From contig NZ_ML703337.1 of the NCBI RefSeq assembly GCF_008638365.1, positions 191,320-255,319 of the forward strand: a stretch of DNA of 64,000 nt, given 5' to 3'. This document shows positions 52,299 to 62,468 of this stretch, piece after piece. Position 1 is the first letter of the stretch; each line of letters opens with the position of its first letter. The position numbers and the translations under genes are program-made. Under the pieces are notes generated by a model that made no database searches, was not told where the DNA came from, and saw only the letters and a list, made by a program, of their open reading frames with translations. The stretch is from Nocardiopsis quinghaiensis. GTDB taxonomy: Bacteria > Actinomycetota > Actinomycetes > Streptosporangiales > Streptosporangiaceae.

Positions 52299-53474
52299 GT
52301 GATCGATTTCTCACTGAGCGAAGAGCAGCGCGCCGTCCGTGACTGGGTGCGGACCTTCGTCGAGCGGGAGCTGATGCCTCTGGAGAACGAGGTGCTGCGC
52401 CGCGAGCGCGAGGGGCACCCGCCCGGACTCAACGCCGAGGAGAACACCCGCCTGCGCGCGCTGGCCCGCAAGTCCGACTTCTGGGGTGTGGAGACCCCCG
52501 AGGAGTACGGCGGCATGGGCCTGGACCCGATCACCGCCGCGATCATCGAGATCGAGCTGGGCAGGACCTTCCTGACCTTCAAGTTCGGCGGTGAGGCCGA
52601 CAACATCCTCTACTACGCGAACGAGGAGCAGAAGGAGCGCTACCTGCTGCCCACCATCGCCGGTGAGCGCCGCTCCTGCTTCGCCATCACCGAGCCCGGC
52701 GCGGGCTCCGACGCCAAGGCCATCCGCACCCGCGCGGTCCGCGACGGCGACGAGTGGGTCATCAACGGTGAGAAGACCTTCATCACCGGCGGCAACGAGG
52801 CCGACTTCACCATGGTCTTCGCCGTCACCGACCCCGAGAAGGGCGCCAACGGGGGCGTGACCTGCTTCCTGGTCGACCGTGAGGCAGGCTGGACCTCCGA
52901 GCCCATCGACACCATGGGCGAGCGCCGCCCCGCCGCCCTGATCTTCCAGGACGTGCGCGTGCCCCACGCGAACATCCTGGGCGAGGAGGGCCGCGGCTTC
53001 GAGCTGGCCATGAAGTGGATCGGCAGGGGCCGCTACCTGCTGCCCGCCCGCGCGCTCGGCGGCTGCGAGCGCCTGCTGGACATGGCGATCGAGTACTCCC
53101 TCACGCGCGAGACCTTCGGCGCGCCCATCGCCGACCGGCAGGCCATCCAGTGGATGATCGCCGACTCCCAGACCGAGATCGAGGCACTGCGCCTGCTGGT
53201 GCTGCACGCCGCCTGGCAGGTGTCGGTGGGCAAGGACTCCCGGCACGCGCAGTCCATCGCCAAGCTCTTCGGCGGCGTCAAGGCCAACGAGATCGTCGAC
53301 CGCGTCATGCAGATCCACGGCGGCATGGGTTACACCCGTGAGCTGCCCATCGAGCGCTTCTACCGCGACGTGCGGCTGCTGCGCATCTTCGAGGGCACGG
53401 ACGAGATCCAGCGCCGCACGATCGCCCGCGACCTGCTCAAGGGCCATGTGAAGGTGGGCGCAACCTTGGGATAG
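52299..53474 (+). CDS. acyl-CoA dehydrogenase
   Basis: 391 residues, standard length. It begins IDFSLSEEQRAVRDWVRTFVERE. Substrate/FAD motifs are CFAITEPGAGSDAKAIRTRA and VINGEKTFITGGNEADF. The C-terminal block QIHGGMGYTRELPIERFYRDVRLLRIFEGTDEIQRRTIAR contains the Glu of FEGT, the usual catalytic base position. FAD-dependent alpha,beta-dehydrogenation of an acyl-CoA in beta-oxidation or branched-chain catabolism is expected. The GTG start lies just after a TetR-type operator. Chain-length preference is not evident. Confidence 0.9.
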   Translation: MIDFSLSEEQRAVRDWVRTFVERELMPLENEVLRREREGHPPGLNAEENTRLRALARKSDFWGVETPEEYGGMGLDPITAAIIEIELGRTFLTFKFGGEADNILYYANEEQKERYLLPTIAGERRSCFAITEPGAGSDAKAIRTRAVRDGDEWVINGEKTFITGGNEADFTMVFAVTDPEKGANGGVTCFLVDREAGWTSEPIDTMGERRPAALIFQDVRVPHANILGEEGRGFELAMKWIGRGRYLLPARALGGCERLLDMAIEYSLTRETFGAPIADRQAIQWMIADSQTEIEALRLLVLHAAWQVSVGKDSRHAQSIAKLFGGVKANEIVDRVMQIHGGMGYTRELPIERFYRDVRLLRIFEGTDEIQRRTIARDLLKGHVKVGATLG

Positions 53475-53483
53475 GAGCGGGAG

Positions 53484-53525
53484 AAGGGGCCCGTGCCGCA
53501 CGTGAGAGCGCGGCACGGGCCCCTT
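53484..53525. terminator. strong hairpin terminator
   Basis: A perfect 16-base stem, AAGGGGCCCGTGCCGC with GCGGCACGGGCCCCTT, with a ten-base loop. It separates the acyl-CoA dehydrogenase from the convergent FKBP gene and may serve both. Confidence 0.85.
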
Positions 53526-53563
53526 CGTGTGTCCGGCCGCCAGAAGGGCCCGGCGCACGCTCC

Positions 53564-53938
53564 CTAGCGCACGCCGACCAGGTCGCAGACGAAGATCAGG
53601 GTCTCGTTCGGCTTGATGGCGCCGGGGGCGCCGCGCTCGCCGTAGGCCAGGTGCGGCGGGATGACCAGCTTGCGGCGGCCGCCCACGCGCATGCCCATGA
53701 CGCCCTGGTCCCAGCCGGGGATGACCTGGCCGGAGCCGAGGCGGAAGCTCAGCGGGGCGCCGCGGTTCCAGCTGGCGTCGAACTCCTCGCCGCTGGAGAA
53801 GGCCACGCCGACGTAGTGGACGTCGACGGTGCTGCCGTGACCGGCCTGCGCGCCCTCACCGATCTCGATGTCGGTGGCCTCCAGGTCGGCGGGCGGCGGA
53901 CCCTCGATGAAGTCGATCTCCGGACGCTCAAGCGCCAT
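53564..53938 (-). CDS. FKBP-type peptidyl-prolyl isomerase
   Basis: 124 residues, a single cytoplasmic FKBP domain without signal. Motifs: VDVHYVGVAFSSGEEFDASWNRG, FRLGSGQVIPGWDQGVMGMRVGGRRKLVIPP, LAYGERGAPGAIKPNETLIFVCDLVGV. The aromatic pocket residues (Y, F, W, I of VIPGW, Y of AYG, F) are present, so it should be an active isomerase and bind FK506-type macrolides. It is monocistronic between a terminator and manA. Confidence 0.93.
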   Translation of the reverse strand: MALERPEIDFIEGPPPADLEATDIEIGEGAQAGHGSTVDVHYVGVAFSSGEEFDASWNRGAPLSFRLGSGQVIPGWDQGVMGMRVGGRRKLVIPPHLAYGERGAPGAIKPNETLIFVCDLVGVR

Positions 53939-54041
53939 GGTGGTACCCCTTGCGTTGTCTATGAGAACAGAGAGGCCCAGGGTATCGGCGCGCCGGGGTG
54001 CCCCGGCGCCCTCCGGACACGACGCGGACCCGGTCCGCCCC

Positions 54042-55226
<1,185 letters not shown>

Positions 55227-55630
55227 CCGCCCCCCGCTTTCCCGTCTTCGTGTTCTCACCCCGTGGACGTCTCCGCGAAGTGGCAACAGTCTCGCGAAGA
55301 GAGCCGCTCGAGGTCGATACGGCGCGCCCCACTCATGGCGATAGTGCACACTTCACCTCGCGGGGTGGGCGGGCACCCCACGAGCACGGGGCCCGGCTGC
55401 GGCAACGAAGTTACCGGGAAGTAAATCACGATCCCGGACACGTGAAAAGCACTGCATGATCACCTTCCCGGGACGCGGACGCCGGTGGGGGTACCGGCGC
55501 GTTCGGGCCGCTCGGGCCCCACCGTGGCGGCTCCTCCCCTCCGTCTCGGGCGCATCCGGATGCCGGACGGACCGCCGACCAGCTAGCGTGTGCTGGTTGT
55601 GTTTGTTCCCCCGACCTGTGAGGCGGACAC
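55227..55630. other. intergenic region between divergent manA and GNAT genes
   Basis: 404 bases with no convincing gene. It should hold the promoters of both genes, but I see no strong consensus or palindrome. The only clear site is GAGG about nine bases before ATG 55631. Confidence 0.45.
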
Positions 55631-56128
55631 ATGAAGCTGCGCCAAGGCGGGCCGGCGGACCTGCCGGCGGTGCTGGAAACGTTCGACTCCACCGTGGCCT
55701 GGCTGGCCGCGCACGGCCGCTCCGGCCAGTGGGGTGACCGGCCCTGGTCACGCGACCCCGCCAAGGTCGCCCTGGTGGAGGCACTCGTCTCCGAGGGACT
55801 GTGGGTGGCCGAGATCGGCGATGACATGGCCGGGTTCCTCACCATCACCGAACAGGCCCCCGACTACGCGCCCCCGGTGGCCGAGCGCGAGCTCTACGTC
55901 CGCCTGCTGCTGGTCTCCCGTGCGCACACCGGACGGAACGTGGGCGGCACGCTGCTCGCCCTCGCCCGCAGACAGGCACGCGTGCGCGGTATCGGGCTCC
56001 TGCGCGTGGACTGCTGGGCGGGCGGCGACGGAGCCCTCGTGCGCTACTACGAGAGGCAGGGCTTCACCCCCATCGAGCGGGTTCCCGCGGGGGACAAGGA
56101 GGTCCAGGTGTTCCGGCAGAGGGTCTGA
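55631..56128 (+). CDS. GNAT family N-acetyltransferase
   Basis: 165 residues. The acetyl-CoA loop is LLLVSRAHTGRNVGGTLLALARRQAR (motif A), and the later YYERQGFTPIER is the usual motif B helix. A small-molecule or protein N-acetyltransferase; the acceptor cannot be predicted. It stands alone between manA and a TetR gene that is convergent with it. Confidence 0.83.
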   Translation: MKLRQGGPADLPAVLETFDSTVAWLAAHGRSGQWGDRPWSRDPAKVALVEALVSEGLWVAEIGDDMAGFLTITEQAPDYAPPVAERELYVRLLLVSRAHTGRNVGGTLLALARRQARVRGIGLLRVDCWAGGDGALVRYYERQGFTPIERVPAGDKEVQVFRQRV

Positions 56129-56165
56129 GCGGGAACGGGGGCCGGGCCCGGGCGGGGCCGCCGCC

Positions 56166-56726
56166 TCAGCGCTCGCGGCGCACCTTGTCGGCGGCCCCGG
56201 TCAGACGGTCGATCATCCGCTGGGTCAGCTCCGGGTCGGGCTGGGGCAGCCCGGCGATCGCCGACATGTACAGCCCGTCGCCCGCGCGCAGGATGATCTC
56301 GGCCGTGACGGGGTCGTCGAGTTCGGCGTGCAGCAACTCGCCCCAGCGGCTGAAGAGGTACTGGACCTTGCGGGTGGCCTCCTCCGGCATGTCCTCCTGG
56401 CCGCGCAGGGCCGCGATGACCGCCCAGTACAGCTCGCGCTCCTGCGGGCTGCGGGGCAAGGAGGTGCGCAGGAAGACGCGCACGACGCCCTCCCCTCCCT
56501 CCACGGCCTCACGGAACTCCTCCTCCGCCAGTGCGCTCAGGCGCTCGATGAGCCCCGTGAGCATGGCGGCCTTGGACGGGAAGTGGTACAGCAGCCCGCC
56601 CTTGGACACCGAGGCGTCACGGGCCACGGCCTCCAGGGTCACCCCCGAGTAACCCTCGCTGACGAGGATGTCCTGGAGGGAGTCGAGGATACGGTCGCGG
56701 GTGTTCGAGGCATTCACGATTGACAC
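56166..56726 (-). CDS. TetR family transcriptional regulator
   Basis: 186 residues from GTG 56726; GTG 56717 is nearly as good. HTH: RDRILDSLQDILVSEGYSGVTLEAVARDASVSKGGLLYHFPSKAAML. The C-terminal domain belongs to the group often paired with MFS drug exporters (TetR_C-type, ALRGQEDMPEEATRKVQYLFSRW). Its start lies four bases from the first of two identical 14-base palindromes. The MFS exporter gene diverges on the other side, so it almost certainly represses both. Confidence 0.86.
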   Translation of the reverse strand: MSIVNASNTRDRILDSLQDILVSEGYSGVTLEAVARDASVSKGGLLYHFPSKAAMLTGLIERLSALAEEEFREAVEGGEGVVRVFLRTSLPRSPQERELYWAVIAALRGQEDMPEEATRKVQYLFSRWGELLHAELDDPVTAEIILRAGDGLYMSAIAGLPQPDPELTQRMIDRLTGAADKVRRER

Positions 56727-56729
56727 TGT

Positions 56730-56762
56730 ACCGTCCGGACGGTACTGTACCGTCCGGACGGT
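56730..56762. promoter_or_regulatory. tandem palindromic operators
   Basis: Two copies of the perfect palindrome ACCGTCCGGACGGT (56730-56743 and 56749-56762) with a 19-base period, separated by ACTGT. They lie between the divergent TetR and MFS genes, right at the TetR start. They indicate cooperative binding of TetR dimers. Confidence 0.85.
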
Positions 56763-56907
56763 TGAAGAGTCCCGGAGTGTGTCCTCCGGTCGACCAGACT
56801 TCCCGTTCTCGCCCGCCCGGCCGTTCGCCTTCCCGCCTCCCGCCGGGCCGCGACCGCGCCCTCACGAACCGAGCGGCGCGCCACCAGCGATCACGTAACG
56901 AGGAAAG

Positions 56908-58509
56908 ATGAGTTCCGCCAAGGCCGGAAACGGCACCACTGGCGTGCGCGGCCGCGATGACGCGGCGCCCGCCCTCGCGGGTCCGCGCGAATGGGCCGCC
57001 CTGGCCGTCCTGGTCCTGCCGGTGGTCCTGATCTCGGTCGACTCGACCGTGCTCGGGTTCGCCGTCCCCGAACTGAGCGAGCAGCTGCGGCCCACCTCGG
57101 GCCAGCTGCTGTGGATCGTCGACGTCTACGGCTTCGTCCTGGCCGGGCTGCTGATCACCATGGGGTCGCTGGGTGACCGCATCGGTCGGCGGCGCCTGCT
57201 CATGATGGGCTCGGCGGCCTTCGGCGTGGCCTCCCTGATCGCCGCGTTCTCCCCCACCGCCGGAGTGCTGATCCTGGCCCGGGCCCTGCTCGCGGTGGCG
57301 GGCGCCTCACTGATGCCCTCCACCCTGTCACTGCTGCGCAACACCTTCCTGGACCCGCGCCAGCGACTGCTGGCCATCGCCCTGTGGGCCTCCGGGTTCT
57401 CCGGTGGCGCGGCGCTCGGTCCGATCCTGGGCGGCTGGCTGCTGGAGCACTTCTTCTGGGGCTCGGTCTTCCTGATCAACCTGCCGGTGATGGCGCTGAT
57501 CCTGGTCCTGGTCCCGCTGCTGGTACGCGAGTCGCGCGACCCCGAGCCGGGCCGTCTGGACCCGCTGAGCGTGGTGCTGTCGATGGCCGCGATGCTGCCC
57601 GCCGTGTACGGGATCAAGCAACTGGCCACCGACGGGTTGGACATCGTCCCGGTGGTGTCTCTGGCGGTCGGCCTGACCCTGGGCTACGTGTTCGTCCGGC
57701 GCCAGCGGGGACTCCGTGACCCGCTGATCGACGTGGGCCTGTTCCGGTACCGGGTGTTCGGTGTGGCCGTGGCCACCAACCTGATGATCGTGTTCTCGCT
57801 GGTCTCGTCGCTGTTCTTCCTGACGCAGTACCTGCAGCTGGTGCTGGACGTCTCTCCGATGCGGGCCGGTTTCGTGCTGGTCCCGGGCCTGGTGATGTCG
57901 GTCCTGGCGAGCCTGGTCGCGGTGCGGCTGTCGCGCCGCCTGAGCCTCGCCACGGTGGTCGGCGGGTCCCTCCTGGTGACCGCCACGGGGTTCGCGGTGC
58001 TGGTGTTCGCGCCGCAGGACGGTGTGGTCACCGGTGTGACGCTCGTGGCGGTGGGCTTCGCCCTGATCGCCACGGGCTCCGGATTCGCCGAGACGCTGAC
58101 CAACGGCGCGATCATGTCGGCCTCCCCGCCGCGCCGCGCCGGCGCCGCCTCGGCCATCTCCGAGACCGCCTACGAACTGGGCGCCGCACTCGGCGTCGCG
58201 GTGCTGGGCAGCGTGCTGACCGCGTCCTACCGGGCGAACCTGACCGCGGTGGAGGGCGTGTCCCCGGGTGCCGTGGACGCCGCGCGGGAGACGCTGGGCG
58301 GTGCCGCGAACACCGCCGCCGGCCTGGACGGCGGCGCGGGCGGGGCCCTCATGGGCGCGGCACGGTCGGCGTTCACCGACGGGATGCACCTGACCAGCGT
58401 CATCGCCGTCGTGATCGTCCTGTACGCCGCCGCGCAGGCCTGGGTGCTGCTGCGCGGCCGGGGCAACCCGGCGGTGGAGCCGGCGCCCGCCGAGCGAGAC
58501 AAGGGGTAG
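56908..58509 (+). CDS. MFS transporter, DHA2 (14-TMS) drug exporter
   Basis: 533 residues with 14 predicted membrane segments. Motifs: VDSTVLGFAVPELSEQL (helix 1), WIVDVYGFVLAGLLITMGSLGDRIGRRRLLMMG (motif A), and GFSGGAALGPILGGWLLEHFFWGSVFLINLP (motif C, antiporter). This is the QacA/SmvA-like family, exporting cationic drugs by proton antiport. ATG 56908 has GAGGAAAG just upstream. The tandem operator 146 bases upstream points to induction by drugs through TetR. Confidence 0.87.
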   Translation: MSSAKAGNGTTGVRGRDDAAPALAGPREWAALAVLVLPVVLISVDSTVLGFAVPELSEQLRPTSGQLLWIVDVYGFVLAGLLITMGSLGDRIGRRRLLMMGSAAFGVASLIAAFSPTAGVLILARALLAVAGASLMPSTLSLLRNTFLDPRQRLLAIALWASGFSGGAALGPILGGWLLEHFFWGSVFLINLPVMALILVLVPLLVRESRDPEPGRLDPLSVVLSMAAMLPAVYGIKQLATDGLDIVPVVSLAVGLTLGYVFVRRQRGLRDPLIDVGLFRYRVFGVAVATNLMIVFSLVSSLFFLTQYLQLVLDVSPMRAGFVLVPGLVMSVLASLVAVRLSRRLSLATVVGGSLLVTATGFAVLVFAPQDGVVTGVTLVAVGFALIATGSGFAETLTNGAIMSASPPRRAGAASAISETAYELGAALGVAVLGSVLTASYRANLTAVEGVSPGAVDAARETLGGAANTAAGLDGGAGGALMGAARSAFTDGMHLTSVIAVVIVLYAAAQAWVLLRGRGNPAVEPAPAERDKG

Positions 58510-58522
58510 GCCGGCGCGGGAC

Positions 58523-58549
58523 GGCCCCGGAGGGAGCGGTTCCGGGGCC
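58523..58549. terminator. hairpin terminator after the MFS gene
   Basis: Nine-base stem, GGCCCCGGA with TCCGGGGCC, and a nine-base loop, between the MFS gene and the convergent moeA. Confidence 0.7.
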
Positions 58550-58617
58550 GACGTGTGTCCGGGGACGGCCGACCGGCGTGGCCGGGGCGGTGGTCGAGAC
58601 GACCGGGATCCACCGTC

Positions 58618-59787
58618 TCAGGGAAGGCGGAGCAGGTCCGCCACGGCGCCGTCCCAGCCCGGAGGCACCACCGCGTAGGCGTCGGCCAGGGCCGCACCGC
58701 GCAGACTGCCCGGCCGGTCGTGGCCGACCGGACGGGCCCGGTCGCCGTCCAGGCGGACCGGGACGAGCCTGGTGTCCCTGGGATGGGCGCTCACCCGCCC
58801 TTCCAGGACGGCCGGGGGGAGTCCCCCGCAGGGGTCCGCGCGGCCGGCCATGGCGGCGAGCAGGGGGATCAGCAGGGTCACCGCCGCGACGAGTGCGGCG
58901 CCGGGGTTTCCCGGAAGGCCCACGAACACGGTCCGGTCGGTGTGCGCCAGCAGTTGCGGGTGGCCCGGACGACAGGCGACGCCGTCCACGACGACGAAGG
59001 CGTCCAGCTCCGCCAGGACCGAACGCAGGTGGTCGGCCGGTCCGCGGGAGGAGGATCCGCACACCGCGACCACGTCGTAGTCCGCGCCCGCCACGGCGTC
59101 GAGCATCGGCCTCCGGTCGTCGCCCAGGTGCCGTACGTCCTCGACCCGGCCGCCCGCGCGGTCGACGATCCCGGGCAGCATCGGGCCGATGGCGTCGCGC
59201 ACGCTCCCGTCGCCGGGCAGGCCCGAGGTGGTGACCTCGTCCCCGGTGACCAGCACCGAGACCCGGGGCCGCAGTACGGGCAGGGTCTCGTGGCCCAGGC
59301 TGGCGGCCAGGCCCAGCGCCGCCGGGCCGACCACCGTCCCGCGCGTGAGGACGGTCTCGCCGGGGGCGGTCTCCTCCCCCGCCCAGCGCACGTGACGGCC
59401 CTCCTCGGCGGGTCCGTCCACCGTCCCGTCGCGGGTGACGGCCGACTCGTAGGGCAGAACGGAGTCGGTGTCCTTGGGCACCCGGGCGCCCGTGGCGATC
59501 TCGACGGCCTCGCCGGGACGCAGGACCGCCGACACCGAGGGCGCTCCCGCCAGTTGCGTGCCGACCAGCCGCCAGGGGCCCCTGCCCGCCACGGCGAAAC
59601 CGTCCATGGCCGAGGCGTCGAAGGCGGGCAGGCCCGCCAGGGCGCGCACGTCCGCGGCGAGGACCGCGCCCAGGGCGTCCGCGAGGGGAAGGTCACGCGG
59701 GTCGGGGTACCTCCGTCCACCCAGAAGCCCGGCGGCCTCGTGCGCCCGCGGCCACGGGCGGTGCGCGCCGTGTCCCCTCCCGCTCAT
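58618..59787 (-). CDS. moeA: molybdopterin molybdenumtransferase (MoeA-like)
   Basis: 389 residues. Typical MoeA blocks: PAFDASAMDGFAV, LRPGEAVEIATGARVPKDTDSVLPYE, PRVSVLVTGDEV, and VFVGLPGNPGAALVAAVTLLIPLL. The middle has CGSSSRGPADHL in place of the common GGVSxGxxD block, a notable variation in the Mo-insertion site region. It inserts molybdate into adenylylated molybdopterin. ATG 59787 has GAGGGGAG five bases upstream. No other molybdenum cofactor gene is in the window, so it may be a paralogue. Confidence 0.83.
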   Translation of the reverse strand: MSGRGHGAHRPWPRAHEAAGLLGGRRYPDPRDLPLADALGAVLAADVRALAGLPAFDASAMDGFAVAGRGPWRLVGTQLAGAPSVSAVLRPGEAVEIATGARVPKDTDSVLPYESAVTRDGTVDGPAEEGRHVRWAGEETAPGETVLTRGTVVGPAALGLAASLGHETLPVLRPRVSVLVTGDEVTTSGLPGDGSVRDAIGPMLPGIVDRAGGRVEDVRHLGDDRRPMLDAVAGADYDVVAVCGSSSRGPADHLRSVLAELDAFVVVDGVACRPGHPQLLAHTDRTVFVGLPGNPGAALVAAVTLLIPLLAAMAGRADPCGGLPPAVLEGRVSAHPRDTRLVPVRLDGDRARPVGHDRPGSLRGAALADAYAVVPPGWDGAVADLLRLP

Positions 59788-59956
59788 ACCGTCTCCCCTC
59801 GCCACGCTGATATGCCCCATTGTCCACCCAGCCACCCTCCCCGACCCGGGAGCGGCGGACCAGTCTCCCCCTGCGCCGATTTGCCGTATCCCGACTTTCC
59901 GCTAGAGTTCTTACCAGCGGCACGGCGTGGACCACGGTTCACACGCCAGGCAGCAA

Positions 59957-60029
59957 GCGGACGTGGCTCAGCTGGTAGAGCATCACCTTGCCAAGGTGAG
60001 GGTCGCGGGTTCGAATCCCGTCGTCCGCT
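59957..60029 (+). tRNA. tRNA-Gly (GCC)
   Basis: 73 bases. Acceptor GCGGACG pairs with CGTCCGC; the anticodon stem TCACC/GGTGA encloses loop TTGCCAA with anticodon GCC. T arm GCGGGTTCGAATCCCGT. CCA is not encoded. Confidence 0.97.
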
Positions 60030-60070
60030 CGGAGGAGACGCGAAGCGCCCAGGCGCTTCTCGTGTAACTC

Positions 60071-60141
60071 GGTGGAGTGGCCGAGAGGCGAGGCAGCGGC
60101 CTGCAAAGCCGTCTACACGGGTTCGAATCCCGTCTCCACCT
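60071..60141 (+). tRNA. tRNA-Cys (GCA)
   Basis: 71 bases. Acceptor GGTGGAG with CTCCACC; anticodon loop CTGCAAA gives GCA. T arm CGGGTTCGAATCCCG. CCA is not encoded. Confidence 0.96.
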
Positions 60142-60156
60142 CACATCGCTTCACGC

Positions 60157-60230
<74 letters not shown>

Positions 60231-60242
60231 CCAGTATCATCC

Positions 60243-60268
60243 CAGGCCAGAGCTTCGGCTCTGGCCTG
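60243..60268. terminator. terminator of the tRNA operon
   Basis: Eleven-base perfect stem, CAGGCCAGAGC with GCTCTGGCCTG, closed by the stable TTCG loop, 12 bases after tRNA-Val. It ends the Gly-Cys-Val tRNA transcript. Confidence 0.9.
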
Positions 60269-60817
60269 AGGCGTTTCCGGGGTCCCCGGGTGGGAGGCAT
60301 CCGGGAGGCCATCTTCTGAGCGGGCTCCTCCGGGAGCCCGTTTTCGCCGTCTCCACGGCCCTTCTGAGCACCGGCGCCCGGCCGGGGATCCGTCCGCTCC
60401 CGCACGGGGAGAGCCGCCACGGGACCCGCTGAAGAGGTAGGGGTGGAGCGGTGGCCGTCCAGCAGCAACACCCGTAGCCGCGGCCGTGGGGTTCGTGGTC
60501 TCATCGCGTGGTCGGCCGGTGCCGAACGCCCCTGTCCATCAAGAGGACCGAGAGACCTGATTTCGCTCACGTGGTAACACACGGCGCGTACGCAAGACCC
60601 TCTCCCGGATCCGGGGTAATGGCACCTGTGACCGGGGCCGGCCCGCCACGAGACGGGGCATTCGGTGGATCTCCAGCACGGGGCGTTGTCCTCGCCGAGG
60701 TTGTCGGGCCACGACTCGTGTCTGGGGTGTCTGGTTCTTCGGCCCCCAGACGGACCGGGACCGGGTTCGCACAACAGCGACATGATCGACGCCACGTACT
60801 AGCCAGGAGGATCCGCT
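60269..60817. other. intergenic region after tRNA cluster
   Basis: 549 bases without a supported gene. A long open frame on the minus strand runs back through the tRNA-Val gene and has no protein-like features. AGGAGG near 60804-60810 serves the next gene. Confidence 0.5.
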
Positions 60818-61678
60818 GTGTCTCGTATCAGCAAGCGCGCGTGGATGTTCACCGCTGCGGGTGTGGGCGTGGCCGCCGCTGCGGCCACCGTCGGTTTCAA
60901 CGTCGCGACCCACGAACCCGACCCGGACGAGTTGCCCCTGACCAACGCCAGCGCCTCCTACCGCAGATCCGGCGAGAGCGCCCAGGACTGGGTGACCCAC
61001 GCCGACCACGTGATCCTGGCGCGCGCCGTGGACGAGGTGGTGCACGAACCGCTGCCGATCGAGGTCGAGCGCGGGGAGGGGATGGTCGGCCGCACGGTCA
61101 CCTTGGAGGTGAAGGAGGTCCTGTGGTCCGCGCCCGACCCGGCGCAGCCGGCGCCGACGACCTACGAGTACCCCGCGTGGGGTTTCGTGTTCAACGGCGG
61201 CGTGGACAACATGACCCCCATCGGCACCCAGGACGAGCCGCGCGTGGAGGTGGGCCACGACTACGTCATCGCGATCGACTGGGAGGAGGCCCGCTGCACG
61301 CCGGGCGACGAGCCCCAGCCGGCCATGTGGATGGGGCTGGACAACAACTCCGTGATCCCGGCCGACGACGGTGTGGTCGGCAACGGTGAGAGCGGGGGGA
61401 GCGTGGCCTCGGCCCAGGCGCGCCGGAACTCATCCGAGCCGCTGCTGCGGGGTGAGGGGACCTTCGAGGGGCAGATGATGGGCGACTCCGTTGAGTCGCT
61501 GGCGCGCGAGCTGGCGCAGGCCGAGCCGCACGCGAACCCCCTGCGCTCCGACGAGGCGCCGCAGGAGCCCGCGCCCCTGCCCGAGGACATGGAGGTCCAC
61601 GATGAGATCCTTCCCGAAGGCATGACGGTGCAGGACCTGATGGAGGTCGAACCCGAGGACACCTCGTGCACGGAGTAG
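60818..61678 (+). CDS. hypothetical exported or membrane-anchored protein
   Basis: 286 residues. A short basic start (SRISKRAW) and one hydrophobic segment (MFTAAGVGVAAAAATVGF) give a signal or anchor without a clear lipobox. The exported part has a beta-rich central region (HVILARAVDEVVHE, RTVTLEVKEVLWS, VGHDYVIAIDWEEARCTPGDE) and a long acidic, Pro-rich C-terminal third. No family is recognised. GTG 60818 has AGGAGG eight bases upstream. A strong terminator lies ~110 bases after the stop. Confidence 0.7.
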   Translation: MSRISKRAWMFTAAGVGVAAAAATVGFNVATHEPDPDELPLTNASASYRRSGESAQDWVTHADHVILARAVDEVVHEPLPIEVERGEGMVGRTVTLEVKEVLWSAPDPAQPAPTTYEYPAWGFVFNGGVDNMTPIGTQDEPRVEVGHDYVIAIDWEEARCTPGDEPQPAMWMGLDNNSVIPADDGVVGNGESGGSVASAQARRNSSEPLLRGEGTFEGQMMGDSVESLARELAQAEPHANPLRSDEAPQEPAPLPEDMEVHDEILPEGMTVQDLMEVEPEDTSCTE

Positions 61679-61790
61679 GGGCGGGGCCTCGACTCCGACA
61701 TGCCGTGTGAGGTCGCTGAGCACCCATGTCCGCGGACATAGCCACGGAGACGCCCCACCGCGCCGAGGAACACGGTGAGATGACGACGGT

Positions 61791-61817
61791 CCCCGCGCAA
61801 CCGAGCGTTGCGCGGGG
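61791..61817 (+). terminator. intrinsic terminator with T-run
   Basis: Ten-base perfect stem, CCCCGCGCAA with TTGCGCGGGG, seven-base loop, followed by GCTTTTCC. The T-run on the plus strand marks it as a classical terminator for the gene at 60818. Confidence 0.85.
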
Positions 61818-61997
61818 GCTTTTCCGTGTCCACACGGCGAGACGGTTCGTTTCGCCAACGGCAAAGGCCCACCTTTCCGCGGTGAGCACCCCCATGGCCA
61901 AGGGATGACCGTGGGGCGCTGGACATACCCGGCGTCCTGCACCGAACCGGCCGGAGACTCTGGTGTGTGCCGGGTCCACGAGCGCGAACCCGGACAT

Positions 61998-62025
61998 GAC
62001 TCTAACCTTACGAGAGGGTAGAGTC
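61998..62025 (+). promoter_or_regulatory. MerR-type box upstream of the DUF2795 gene
   Basis: A 28-base dyad with arms GACTCTAACC and GGGTAGAGTC (nine of ten pairs match). TAGAGT (62019-62024) is in -10 position, with ATGACT 17 bases upstream. A dyad between -35 and -10 is typical of MerR-controlled promoters. Related boxes lie at 62818-62842 and 63288-63306. Confidence 0.6.
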
Positions 62026-62164
62026 CTCCTTGAAGGGTGGTCCTGCTTCCTTGCGCTCACCGCCCTTCTCGTGGTGGCACGGGACAGGACTCCGCTTCAC
62101 GCCGGTATCCGTGCCACCACCCACCCGTGTGCGCCGCACACACGGACTCCTGGAGGTACGGACG

Positions 62165-62368
62165 ATGGCCACTCGGACAGAGATAGCGAAACACCTGGAC
62201 GGAGCGTTCGCCTCCGGCGGGATCACTCGGGGACAGGTCATCGCCGCCGCCGATCTGCACGAAGCGCCCGAGCACGTCCTCAACACCCTCAACCTGCTGC
62301 CCGAGGGCACCTACGCGAACCTGAGGACGCTCTGGCCGCATCTGGCGGAAGTGCCCCGCTCGGCGTGA
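62165..62368 (+). CDS. DUF2795 domain protein
   Basis: 67 residues. TRTEIAKHLDGAFASGGITRGQVIAAA and LHEAPEHVLNTLNLLPEGTYANL match the DUF2795 family, small actinobacterial proteins of unknown function with a helical fold. ATG 62165 has GGAGG eight bases upstream. It sits ~140 bases downstream of a MerR-type box. Confidence 0.8.
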   Translation: MATRTEIAKHLDGAFASGGITRGQVIAAADLHEAPEHVLNTLNLLPEGTYANLRTLWPHLAEVPRSA

Positions 62369-62468
62369 GTGCGAGGGTTCCCGGCCCGGCGCGTGCGGGG
62401 CCGGGCCGGGAACAGGAGAAGGACGGACCACCGTCCTGGCGCGGTGTCCGCCCTCGGGAAAGCGGGTG

